Source: UBA9732 sp045116915 (GTDB lineage: Bacteria; Spirochaetota; Spirochaetia; Sphaerochaetales; Sphaerochaetaceae). Taken from it: DNA of 64,000 nt. The notes under the pieces are model-generated. The model did no database searches. It worked only from the letters and a program-made list of their open reading frames with translations, and was not told the origin of the DNA. The position numbers were made by a program, and so were the translations under genes. The stretch spans positions 1 through 64,000 of the forward strand of contig JBGUMQ010000078.1 in NCBI GenBank assembly GCA_045116915.1. The letters are read 5' to 3'. Shown piece by piece: positions 31,562-39,507 of the stretch (position 1 is its first letter; every line of letters begins with the position of its first letter).

Positions 31562-32830
31562 ATGGAAATGCTTCTTCACCCCGGTTCCGTATGGGGCCGG
31601 GTAGACATACCGGCTTCCAAAAGCCAGACGATACATGCGCTGCTCATCGCGCTTTTCTCACGGAGCGTGAGCACCATAACGAACCCGCTCATCTGTTCCG
31701 ACACGCAGGCGTGCCTTGATTTCTGCGTCAAGCTCGGTGCGGTCGTACGCTACAGCGGTGACACCATGGTCGTAGACTCCACGGCACTGAGCCCGAAGGA
31801 CGGGATCGAAATCGATTGCAAGAGCAGCGGAACCACGCTCTACTTCGCCACGGCGCTGGGCTGCACGCTGGGCTCCGACATGAGGTTCACCGGTGATGCC
31901 CCGCTTCTCAGGCGTCCGGTCCGGCCGCTTCTTTCCAGCCTCCACGACCTGGGGGCTAACGCCGACCCGTCGGTGGAGAACGCCCCGTACAGCGTCTGCG
32001 GGCCTCTTCTGGGCGGCCATACGAGCATCAGGTGCATGACCGGACAGTTCCTGACGGCCCTCATGCTGGCTGCCCCGCTTGCAAAGGGGGATACGACCAT
32101 CGACGTCTTCCTGCTCAGGGAGAAGAGCGCCGTACGCACCACGGAGATATGGCTTGAGAAGGAAGGCATCGATTTCTTCCGCGACGACGACATGAACCAC
32201 TACACGTTCCGCGGCGGGCAGTCGTACAAAGCCCTGGAGACGGACATAAACGGCGACTTCTCGCTCGCCGCGATCTTCTTCTGCGCAGCGGCCATAACGG
32301 CAAGCACCATAACCGTCACCCATCTGGATGCCCGGAGCTCGCAGGCGGACAGGGATATCCTGTCCATCCTCTCCTCCATGGGTTGCTCTGTCAGGACCGA
32401 GGGCCACAGCGTCACACTCACGGGGCCATCGCGTCTGAAGGCCGTGGACATAGACATGAGCGGGATTCCGGACCTGCTTCCGGCGCTTGCCGTGACATCG
32501 TGCTTCGCCTCCGGCCCCGTGAGGCTGGACAACGTCTCGCAGAACATCTTCAGGGGAACAAAGGAGCGGAGCGCCGTCATCGCGTCGAACATCAATGCGA
32601 TGGGAGGCCAGGCCCAGCTTCTCAGGGACTCGCTAGTCGTCTACCCGATCCATGCGTTCCGCAACGACTGCTGCGTGCTGGGATTCGGCGATCCGAGGAT
32701 CGTCATGGCCATGGCGCTGGCCTCGCTCAGGTGCACAGGGGCTCTTTCCATCGGAGACTCCGAGTGCGTGGAGGAACTCTACCCCGGATTCTTCGACATT
32801 TTCAGGAGTGTGACGGTCACCAACGGCTGA
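31562..32830 (+). CDS. EPSP synthase-like (AroA family) enolpyruvyl transferase with altered active site
   Basis: 422 aa with the two-domain AroA fold: IPASKSQTIHALLIA, SSGTTLYFATALG, GDAPLLRRPVRPLL, MTGQFLTALMLAAPLA, IPDLLPALAV, GTKERSAVIA, GDPRIVMAMALASL. Compared by eye with E. coli AroA, Lys22, Arg124, Gln171, Asp313, Lys340 and Arg386 positions are kept. Arg27 is His, Arg100 is Tyr, Ser170 is Gly, Ser197 is Glu, Arg344 is Ala and Lys411 is Glu. Several of these bind the phosphates or phosphoenolpyruvate, so shikimate-pathway activity is doubtful. No other aro gene is nearby. It may be a divergent or repurposed enolpyruvyl transferase. Monocistronic. Confidence 0.75.
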   Translation: MEMLLHPGSVWGRVDIPASKSQTIHALLIALFSRSVSTITNPLICSDTQACLDFCVKLGAVVRYSGDTMVVDSTALSPKDGIEIDCKSSGTTLYFATALGCTLGSDMRFTGDAPLLRRPVRPLLSSLHDLGANADPSVENAPYSVCGPLLGGHTSIRCMTGQFLTALMLAAPLAKGDTTIDVFLLREKSAVRTTEIWLEKEGIDFFRDDDMNHYTFRGGQSYKALETDINGDFSLAAIFFCAAAITASTITVTHLDARSSQADRDILSILSSMGCSVRTEGHSVTLTGPSRLKAVDIDMSGIPDLLPALAVTSCFASGPVRLDNVSQNIFRGTKERSAVIASNINAMGGQAQLLRDSLVVYPIHAFRNDCCVLGFGDPRIVMAMALASLRCTGALSIGDSECVEELYPGFFDIFRSVTVTNG

Positions 32831-32864
32831 GGGCGGCCGTTTTCCGGCCATCATGATAGTGGGC

Positions 32865-32941
32865 TACAACTTTTTCAACTGATTTCAGGCATAAAAGTTT
32901 ATTATTACAACTTTTTGGTCTGATTCTCGATAAAAAAGTTG
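32865..32941. repeat. AT-rich direct and inverted repeats after the aroA-like gene
   Basis: TACAACTTTTT occurs twice in direct orientation (32865-32875 and 32906-32916). The second copy pairs with AAAAAAGTTG (32932-32941) to form a hairpin with a ~15-nt loop. It separates the aroA-like gene from the tRNA-tail element; no gene is seen in 32831-33090. Confidence 0.5.
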
Positions 32942-32956
32942 ACAATGTACAAATGC

Positions 32957-33041
32957 AGCGGCATACGGGAGTCGTCGCTCCGCTACCCCACCTTCACCCG
33001 GAACGCTCCACCGGAGCCTCCCGGGCTCGTACCGACTCCCG
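32957..33041 (-). repeat. tRNA-tail element, Gly-type copy
   Basis: In tRNA orientation it begins CGGGAGTCG (33033-33041), has an inner CCCGG/CCGGG stem-loop and the core GTAGCGGAGCGACGA (32972-32986), and ends in a 17-nt copy of the tRNA-Gly 3' tail (32958-32974, GCGGCATACGGGAGTCG on the plus strand). CGGGAGTCG pairs perfectly with CGACTCCCG in the tail. Core and layout match the element at 7381-7462, but tail and pairing arm are specific to tRNA-Gly. Confidence 0.75.
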
Positions 33042-33053
33042 ACGTAGGATATT

Positions 33054-33090
33054 AAAAAGGCACAGGGGCAAATGGCCCTTGTGCCTTTTT
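33054..33090 (-). terminator. Terminator of tRNA-Gly
   Basis: AAAAAGGCACAGGGGC (33054-33069) pairs with GGCCCTTGTGCCTTTTT (33074-33090) around an AAAT loop, directly after the tRNA 3' end. It separates the tRNA from the tRNA-tail element. Confidence 0.8.
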
Positions 33091-33161
33091 AGCGGCATAC
33101 GGGAGTCGGACCCGCCTCACAAGCTTGGGAAGCTCGTGCACTACCGATGTGCTAATGCCGC
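33091..33161 (-). tRNA. tRNA-Gly (CCC)
   Basis: A 71-nt cloverleaf. Acceptor GCGGCAT/ATGCCGC is perfect; D-stem GCAC/GTGC; anticodon arm CGAGC-TTCCCAA-GCTTG gives anticodon CCC; T-arm GCGGG/CCCGT. Discriminator T, CCA not encoded. It reads codon GGG. Confidence 0.93.
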
Positions 33162-33175
33162 CTGATGTGACCAAT

Positions 33176-33202
33176 ATTATAGCTTTTCCTGTTTCTTTTC
33201 AA
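33176..33202 (-). promoter_or_regulatory. tRNA-Gly promoter overlapping the upstream gene's end
   Basis: Minus strand TTGAAA (33197-33202), 15 nt, TATAAT (33176-33181). The -10 box overlaps the stop codon of the nuclease gene, so the tRNA has its own promoter inside the 3' end of that operon. Confidence 0.55.
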
Positions 33203-34280
33203 CCTTGAACAGGCTGTTGAAGAAATCCAGCACGGAACGCTTGGCTTCGCCGAAGTTGGTGTACAGGAAATACAGCACGCTCTCCCAGGGGTCCTGAGGC
33301 TGCGTCTGCTGGACAACGGGGGTCTCGCCGTAGCCTGTCCCGCTCAGGTCGTAACCGTATTTCGCGGCGGTCGAAGTCCTGCTGAAATCACCCAAATCCC
33401 AGAGCGAGACATCGAACGTGGACTCCAGGGCGCTCTCATCGGCATCATCCAGAAGCGGGAAGAAATCGATTCCGGTGAGCTTCTCGACATCGTCCACGGA
33501 GACCGCGAACGCCGACAGGCTGCCCTTGTCGTCCTGGGCCAGGATGAAGCCGATGGCCTTCTTCTCCGGCTCCAGGTAATCCAGGATGACCTTGTAGTAG
33601 TAGTTGGGGACCGAGACGTTGTTCGCGCCGATGGTCTTGTAGGGACCGTCGGTGAGGACAGGTCCGGTGACCACGCAGATCTCCCGGTTCTGGGCGGCCA
33701 TCGTCCTTACGGCGGACTCCAGCTTGCTCCAGATGCCGGCGTTGAACGAGTGGGTCTGGGGACTCATGTTGGACAGGAAGAACGAGTCGTCCATGGCCTC
33801 GGCGGACCATTTCTGGTCGGCGGCGGGAATCAGGTGGCCCCTGTCGTAGCCGGATCCCCTGTAGTCGGCCAGCGTGGCGCTGCCGGTGGGGATGGACGGG
33901 TCCTCGCGGAAGTTGTCCGCCCTGTCCGTCTCGGCTGCGAAGACCTCGTCCGCAGTCAGCAGGTAAGCCACCCAGACGGGCTGCTCGTGTTCCTCGCTGT
34001 AGGATAGCGTGTAGCCGGTATGCTGCACGACTATGTCGCCGGATGAACGGGCCGGGATGGCAAGCTCCTCGGAGACCGAGCCGAACACAAGCTCCGTGCC
34101 CAGCGGATTCTCCACCGGGGTGAGGATGAAGACCGTCACGGCTATTGCCAGCAGGATGAGGATCCAGATGACGGGATGCTTTTTCGCGGACTTGCGCACT
34201 TCCCTTGTCACGGTTCTGGAAACCTGTGACGATTGCCTGTTACTGCTGCTTGATGTGTTTTTCTTTTTCTGTTCAGCCAT
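33177..34280 (-). CDS. Membrane-anchored DNA/RNA non-specific endonuclease (NUC1 family)
   Basis: 367 aa. Ser/Lys-rich cytoplasmic N-terminus, one transmembrane helix (about 36-53, VIWILILLAIAVTVFIL), then an extracytoplasmic beta-beta-alpha metal nuclease: YDRGHLIPAAD (catalytic His, about residue 148) and NMSPQTHSFNAGIWSKLE (metal-binding Asn). The C-terminal ~110 residues lack a known fold. Probable role: degrading extracellular nucleic acid for nutrition, or defence. Last gene of a long minus-strand run; only 6 nt after the CPBP gene. Confidence 0.88.
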   Translation of the reverse strand: MAEQKKKNTSSSSNRQSSQVSRTVTREVRKSAKKHPVIWILILLAIAVTVFILTPVENPLGTELVFGSVSEELAIPARSSGDIVVQHTGYTLSYSEEHEQPVWVAYLLTADEVFAAETDRADNFREDPSIPTGSATLADYRGSGYDRGHLIPAADQKWSAEAMDDSFFLSNMSPQTHSFNAGIWSKLESAVRTMAAQNREICVVTGPVLTDGPYKTIGANNVSVPNYYYKVILDYLEPEKKAIGFILAQDDKGSLSAFAVSVDDVEKLTGIDFFPLLDDADESALESTFDVSLWDLGDFSRTSTAAKYGYDLSGTGYGETPVVQQTQPQDPWESVLYFLYTNFGEAKRSVLDFFNSLFKVEKKQEKL

Positions 34281-34286
34281 TGCAGA

Positions 34287-35153
34287 TCATTCCTTTGCAT
34301 TTCCGGCTTCGGTTTTCCTGCCGCTTGCCATGATCACGGCCATGCAGCTGAGGACAACGCAGACCACGGTCTGGACAACCATGCCCGGTCCGATGTTGTT
34401 GCTGTGCGTCCAAACAGCGTTGGTGATGAGGGCGGCATCCTTGTACGTGAACAGCCATGCGTTGACGAGGTTGTTCGCAAGATGGATTCCGATTGCGGCC
34501 TCGATCCCCCGCGTCCTGAGGGTCACGGCCATGAGCGCGAAACCCATGATGAAGTAGAAGACCATGGCGTAGACCGCCTGAGGTCCCTGGACCTCGGGGT
34601 TCTGGAAATGGAAGACCGTGAACACGACGGCGGATGCCAGACAGTACCAGAGCTTCTGCTTGCCGCGCTTTTCCATCTCGTCGGACACGAAGTACACCAC
34701 GTAGGCCCTGCAGAGGATCTCCTCAAGGAAAGCCGCCAGAGACACCAGCACGAAAGCAAGCAGGAAGTCCACCGGCCAGCCGCTCTGGAGTGTGTATGTG
34801 AAGTCCGACGGTGATATCGCCATCATGATGAACGTGCTGCCTGCTCCCGTGACCGCCATGGCGGCGAAACCGGTCAGGAACGGCGCGGTACGGAAGGTCT
34901 GCCCCTCCGACAACATCTTCCGGAACGGGAACTTCAGAAAGCGCGACACGACCACGACGGTGACCAGCAGGAAAGTGGCATAGCTGATGATGTTCAGCAC
35001 GATGCCCATCCTCTGGCTCATCTTCCCGTGCGGCATGACCATGGACAGGATCAGGTAGATGATGAAGACAAGCGGGAGGCCGAAGAACCACTTCACCAGC
35101 CTTCCCATCTTCTCCCTGCCGTACATAGGCTTGCGGACCCTTTTCTCGCTCAT
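34287..35153 (-). CDS. CPBP family intramembrane metalloprotease
   Basis: 288 aa with about eight hydrophobic segments. Family motifs: AAFLEEILCRAYVV (EExxxR), VVFTVFHFQN (FxxxH) and GIHLANNLVNAW (HxxxN/D). In bacteria such CAAX-protease-like proteins act in envelope stress, bacteriocin immunity or unknown proteolysis; the target here is unknown. The start at 35153 is set by AGGTGG; the ORF's GTG at 35162 is less likely. Confidence 0.88.
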   Translation of the reverse strand: MSEKRVRKPMYGREKMGRLVKWFFGLPLVFIIYLILSMVMPHGKMSQRMGIVLNIISYATFLLVTVVVVSRFLKFPFRKMLSEGQTFRTAPFLTGFAAMAVTGAGSTFIMMAISPSDFTYTLQSGWPVDFLLAFVLVSLAAFLEEILCRAYVVYFVSDEMEKRGKQKLWYCLASAVVFTVFHFQNPEVQGPQAVYAMVFYFIMGFALMAVTLRTRGIEAAIGIHLANNLVNAWLFTYKDAALITNAVWTHSNNIGPGMVVQTVVCVVLSCMAVIMASGRKTEAGNAKE

Positions 35154-35163
35154 CGGACCCACC

Positions 35164-35631
35164 TTACTTCAGCTTTATCCCGTGGGCCTTCATGTACCAC
35201 ATGGTTCCCACGCTTCCCTTCGCCAGCTGTATGTCACCCGAACGGATGGCCGACACGACGGCATCGATGTCCTGCTGCGTGGCATCATGGCCGAGCGTGG
35301 TGCTCAGACTTGGCGCGCACCCGACCTTGGCGCAGAGCTTCTCGACGATCTTGAGCGCATGGTCGGGCCTGCCGTCACAGATGCAGACAGAGAACATGTA
35401 CTGCATGCCGCTGAGGTCGTACTCGCCCAAGACACCGGTGATGAAATCCATGACATCCCCGGGGGCTCCCTTCCCATCCTTTTCGAAAACCAGTCCGAGG
35501 CTGTCGAAATCACTCAGACAGCCGGGATCGGACAGGGCACGCTCCATGGAGACCGCGCTGCAGTCCCCCAGTCTCTCCGCGATCGCGCATGCGGCTTCGG
35601 CGCATGCCTGTGTGTGTGCTATTACGAACAT
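35164..35631 (-). CDS. Flavodoxin-like protein
   Basis: 155 aa. Begins MFVIAHTQACAEAACAIAERLG and has FDSLGLVFEKDGKGAPGDVMDFI...MQYMFSVCICDG, the strand/loop arrangement of flavodoxin-fold domains of the EFR1/flavodoxin family, though the phosphate loop (AHTQACAEA) is atypical. It may bind FMN and move electrons, but no ferredoxin domain is attached. The start at 35631 has GGGAGG upstream; the longer ORF runs into the MATE gene. Confidence 0.6.
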   Translation of the reverse strand: MFVIAHTQACAEAACAIAERLGDCSAVSMERALSDPGCLSDFDSLGLVFEKDGKGAPGDVMDFITGVLGEYDLSGMQYMFSVCICDGRPDHALKIVEKLCAKVGCAPSLSTTLGHDATQQDIDAVVSAIRSGDIQLAKGSVGTMWYMKAHGIKLK

Positions 35632-35645
35632 TTTCTCCCCCTCCC

Positions 35646-37004
35646 TCAGAAATCGAGCTTCTTTTTCTCCTTGAAGAAGAAGATCCCGGACAGAACGAAC
35701 GCCACCGCCTCGGCGGCAAGGAACGAATACCAGACGGCATGGAGTCCGGAGATCCTTGCGAAAAGCCATGCGCAGGGAATCAGGACGAACAGCTGTCTGA
35801 CTATCGACACTATCATGCTCAGGTATCCGTCCCCCATGGCCTGGAAAAGCGCCACCAGCGTGATGGACAGCGCGGCGACCGGGAACGACAGGCTGATGGT
35901 CCTGAGCGCGAGCTCACCCATGGACCTGAGCGAATCGGATGCATTGAACAGAGCCAGAAGGGCATCCGGGAACAGGTTGAAGATCAGTGTCCCCAATGAC
36001 ATGAACAGGAATGCCGATATGGCACCCAGCTTCAGGGCCTTCATCATCCTGGGGCGGTTCTTGGCCCCGTAGTTGTAGCCAAGTATCGGCATGAGGCCGC
36101 TGTTGAGGCCGAACACAGGAAGGAACACGAAGGACTGGAGCTTGAAATAGACTCCGAACACAGTGGTCGCAAGCACATCGAGCGTGATCAGGATGGCGTT
36201 CATCAGGCTGAGCATGACTGTTCCGATACCCTGCATTATCACGGCCGGAAGTCCGACCTCAAGTATGTTCTTCACGCTCGGACCGTGGAGCGCCGGTTTG
36301 AAGAGCCTGACCTTGAGGCTCCTGTTGCGCCTGAGGAACAACAGACCGATGAACATGGCGAATATCTGGCCCGCGACGGTGGCGATGGCGGCTCCGGTCA
36401 CGCCCATCGCCGGGAATCCGAGGTATCCGAATATCAGGATCGGGTCGAATATGACGTTGAAGATGGCCCCGCTCGCCTGGATGATCATGGGATGGATCGT
36501 GTCGCCGGTGGCCTGCAGCGCCTTCTCGCAGAATATGTTCACGAACGTGCCTACGGACAGGATCAGGCAGATCCTGACGTACGTCGTGCTCATCTGCAGT
36601 AGCTCGGGGTCATCGGTGTATATGCTGAGGAACGGTCTGGAGAGGAACGCCCCTACGAACATGAAGAACACCATGAGGATCAGGGCGAGCGTGTAGCCTG
36701 TCTGCGCGGCCTTGCCGGCCTCCTCCGGGCGTCCCTCGCCTAGGCGGCGGGATATGACCGAGCATACTCCGACGCTGGTTCCGACCCCGAACGAGAACAT
36801 GAGCGTCTGCATCGGGAACGCGATCGATACCGCAGTGAGCGCCTTCTCGCTGAAATGCGACACGAATATGCTGTCCACGATGTTGTACAGCGCCTGTATG
36901 AGCATCGAGAACATGGTCGGGACCGACATCACGGCGAGCAGCTTGCCCACCGGCATGGTCCCCAGTTTGTTTTCAGTCTGTTTCCTCTCCATCCTTTCTT
37001 CCAT
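35646..37004 (-). CDS. MATE family efflux transporter
   Basis: 452 aa with 12 hydrophobic segments in two homologous halves (PTMFSMLIQALYNIVDSIFVSHF in the first half; GLPAVIMQGIGTVMLSLMNAILITL in the second). Typical of MATE/DinF multidrug exporters driven by Na+ or H+. Substrate unknown. Embedded in the ftsK-to-nuclease run between plsC and the flavodoxin-like gene with 14-15-nt gaps. Confidence 0.92.
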   Translation of the reverse strand: MEERMERKQTENKLGTMPVGKLLAVMSVPTMFSMLIQALYNIVDSIFVSHFSEKALTAVSIAFPMQTLMFSFGVGTSVGVCSVISRRLGEGRPEEAGKAAQTGYTLALILMVFFMFVGAFLSRPFLSIYTDDPELLQMSTTYVRICLILSVGTFVNIFCEKALQATGDTIHPMIIQASGAIFNVIFDPILIFGYLGFPAMGVTGAAIATVAGQIFAMFIGLLFLRRNRSLKVRLFKPALHGPSVKNILEVGLPAVIMQGIGTVMLSLMNAILITLDVLATTVFGVYFKLQSFVFLPVFGLNSGLMPILGYNYGAKNRPRMMKALKLGAISAFLFMSLGTLIFNLFPDALLALFNASDSLRSMGELALRTISLSFPVAALSITLVALFQAMGDGYLSMIVSIVRQLFVLIPCAWLFARISGLHAVWYSFLAAEAVAFVLSGIFFFKEKKKLDF

Positions 37005-37019
37005 CTTCGGATCCCCTGT

Positions 37020-37763
37020 TCAGAGCTCCGCGTATTTGTCCTTCACGGTCTTCTCCACCTGCGCGATGAAGGCGGCGACCGCCTCCCTGTCGCTTGAAAG
37101 AGGTGCCTTCACGGGTGTGCCCACGTGCAGGTGGCAGTCCCTTCTCTGGAAGACATGTTTCCTGTCCTCGAAGGAGTCCCTCAGGCCCTTCACCGTCACC
37201 GGAACGACATACGCCCCGCTTTCGGTGGCCATGCGGAAGGCACCGTGCTTGAAGGTCCCGACCTCTCCGGTCTTGCTCCTGGTCCCTTCGGGGAAGATGA
37301 CCATCGACTGTCCTGCGGCTATGCGCTTTCCGGCCTTCCTGATTGCCAGGACGCTCTTCTTCAGGCTCTTGCGGTTGATGAAGACCGAATGCGTCATGGC
37401 TATCATCACATCGATCAGAGGCACGAACAGGAGCGACAGCTTGGCGACGAATCCGGTCCTGGCCTTCAGCTGCGCCAGCATGAGGATGACATCCAGCATG
37501 CTTGTGTGGTTGGACACGAAGCAGAAGCCCTCGCCCTTGTCCACACGCCTTGCGACCTCGTCCCTCTCCCCGGAAACATGTATCCTGATGCCTGCAAGCC
37601 ACAGGCCCGTGTTGGCTATCACCGATGTGTGCCAGAACACCAGCTTGTCGGACAGGCGCCTGAGCCCGACCAGACGCAGAAGCAGCGCCGGAATCACTCC
37701 TGTCACCATCGCCACCGCGGTCATGGCCATCACTATCACAAGTCCCCAAAGAACGTATACCAT
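37020..37763 (-). CDS. plsC: 1-acyl-sn-glycerol-3-phosphate acyltransferase PlsC
   Basis: 247 aa. One N-terminal membrane helix, then acyltransferase motifs NHTSMLD (HX4D, about residues 85-91), FINRKSLKK (motif II), FPEGTRSK (motif III, about 159-166) and VVPVTVKG (motif IV). It makes phosphatidic acid at the inner membrane, acting downstream of the PlsX route encoded at 20831. GGAGG precedes its ATG. Confidence 0.92.
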   Translation of the reverse strand: MVYVLWGLVIVMAMTAVAMVTGVIPALLLRLVGLRRLSDKLVFWHTSVIANTGLWLAGIRIHVSGERDEVARRVDKGEGFCFVSNHTSMLDVILMLAQLKARTGFVAKLSLLFVPLIDVMIAMTHSVFINRKSLKKSVLAIRKAGKRIAAGQSMVIFPEGTRSKTGEVGTFKHGAFRMATESGAYVVPVTVKGLRDSFEDRKHVFQRRDCHLHVGTPVKAPLSSDREAVAAFIAQVEKTVKDKYAEL

Positions 37764-37785
37764 CTTTCCTCCATGGACCGTGCGG

Positions 37786-39507
37786 TCAGTCGAAATCCCT
37801 TCTGTAGAGCCTGGCGTAATGTCCGCCTCTGGAAAGAAGCTCCTGATGCGTGCCGGATTCCGTGACCTTCCCCTTGTCCAGAACTATTATGTTGTCCGCC
37901 TCACGGATCGTCGTGAGCCGGTGTGCTATAACTATCGATGTCCTGCCCGCGGACAGCCTCCGGAAGGCATCCTGGATCAGGTGCTCGCTCTCGTTGTCAA
38001 GCGAGGACGTGGCCTCGTCGAAGATCAGTATCGGAGGATTCTTCAGGAACACCCTGGCTATGGAGATGCGCTGCTTCTGTCCTCCGGAGAGCCTTGTGCC
38101 GTGCTCCCCCACCTGGGTGGAGAGACCGGCCGGAAGGGACCTGACGAAGTCCCCGAGGTTCGCCGCGTCCAGGGCCGCCATCATCTGCTCGTCTGTGGCG
38201 TCGGGATCGCCGTAGCGCAGGTTCTCGCGGATGTCGGCGTCGAACAGGAACACGTTCTGCTGCACGAACCCGATGCTGCGCCTCAGCGAGCGCTGCGTGA
38301 CGTCCCTGATGTCCTGTCCGTCGATGGTGATGGATCCGCTGTCTATCTCGTAGAACCTGGGCAGGAGCGATGCCGTCGTCGTCTTCCCGGCCCCGGAATC
38401 ACCCACTATGGCCACCGTCGTGCCGCCCTTGATGTCGAAGCTGATGTCCCCGATGACCTCCCCGTCCCTGGTGTCGTACGTGAACCTCACGTTCCTGTAC
38501 GAGATGTCGCCGGCGCCGACCTTCAGGTCCGTCGCATCGGGACTGTCCTTGATCGAGGGGACCTCGTCCATGACCTCGGTGAAACGCTCGAACGCGGCGA
38601 TGCCCTGGCTGAGCTGCTCCACGAAGTTTATCAGCCTGTCGATGGGCTCGAGCACAACGCTGACATACAGGAGGAAGGCCACCAGGTCATAGGACTGGAT
38701 GACGCCCCTGTAGATCAGGATGGCTCCGCCGACCACGGTGATGAAGTAGTACATGTTCCTGAGCCATCCCATGCCGGTCTGGTACGCGGCCATGACGGAA
38801 TACTGCCTCTTGCGGCTTTCCTTGAGGTCGTTGTTCGAATTGTCGAAAAGTCCGCTCTGGAACTTCTCCCCGGTGAACGACTTGACCTCGCGTATCCCCT
38901 GTACCGAATTCTCCACGTTGGCGTTCACATCCGCCACATGGGAGCGGACCTCCCTGGAAACCCTCTTCTGCCTGCGGCCGAAAACGATGCCCCAGACCAG
39001 CAGGAACGGGAAAGGAATCAGCGATACCAGCGCCATGGGGGCACTGTATGTGAACATCACGATGTATGCTCCGATGATCGTCGCCAGAGAGATGATGCTG
39101 TCCTCCGGGCAGTGGTGTGCCACCTCGGCGATCTGGAACAGGTCGTTGGTCATCCTGCTCATCAGATGACCGGTCTTGGTGTGGTCGTAGTAGCCGAAGC
39201 TGAGCTTCTGCAGGTGTCCGAAGAGGTCCCTGCGCATGTCGTTCTCCACATAGACCCCCAGCACGTGGCCCCACCTGATGCGGATGTACGTGAAGAGCGC
39301 CTGCACGGCGTAGATGACGAACATGGCCACGAAGCACACGATCATGCTCTGCCAGATCTGGTCCGGGATCCATGTCTTCAGAAGCTCCCTGGTGAGAGCC
39401 GGGAAGAATATCGAGAGAACGGAGCTGAGCACCGCCGCCGACATGTCCAGCCAGAACAGTGCCCTGTAGGGTCTGTAGTATGAGAAGAACCTCTTCACCT
39501 GGTTCAT
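37786..39507 (-). CDS. ABC exporter half-transporter (MsbA/LmrA-like)
   Basis: 573 aa. Six transmembrane helices (residues 1-300) fused to an ATPase: Walker A GDSGAGKTT (about 361-369), Q-loop VQQNVFLF, signature LSGGQKQR, Walker B ILIFDEATSSLD, switch IVIAHRLTT. It would act as a homodimer exporting lipid or drug. Its start overlaps the helicase stop by 4 nt. plsC is 22 nt downstream, which loosely supports a lipid substrate. Confidence 0.92.
   Translation of the reverse strand: MNQVKRFFSYYRPYRALFWLDMSAAVLSSVLSIFFPALTRELLKTWIPDQIWQSMIVCFVAMFVIYAVQALFTYIRIRWGHVLGVYVENDMRRDLFGHLQKLSFGYYDHTKTGHLMSRMTNDLFQIAEVAHHCPEDSIISLATIIGAYIVMFTYSAPMALVSLIPFPFLLVWGIVFGRRQKRVSREVRSHVADVNANVENSVQGIREVKSFTGEKFQSGLFDNSNNDLKESRKRQYSVMAAYQTGMGWLRNMYYFITVVGGAILIYRGVIQSYDLVAFLLYVSVVLEPIDRLINFVEQLSQGIAAFERFTEVMDEVPSIKDSPDATDLKVGAGDISYRNVRFTYDTRDGEVIGDISFDIKGGTTVAIVGDSGAGKTTTASLLPRFYEIDSGSITIDGQDIRDVTQRSLRRSIGFVQQNVFLFDADIRENLRYGDPDATDEQMMAALDAANLGDFVRSLPAGLSTQVGEHGTRLSGGQKQRISIARVFLKNPPILIFDEATSSLDNESEHLIQDAFRRLSAGRTSIVIAHRLTTIREADNIIVLDKGKVTESGTHQELLSRGGHYARLYRRDFD

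Noticed and set aside
32953..33165. A 70-codon ORF over the tRNA-Gly locus
   Set aside because: It reads through the tRNA-tail element, terminator and tRNA; not a protein gene.
36712..39483. A 923-codon plus-strand ORF
   Set aside because: Antisense to MATE, plsC and the ABC exporter, which carry complete motifs.
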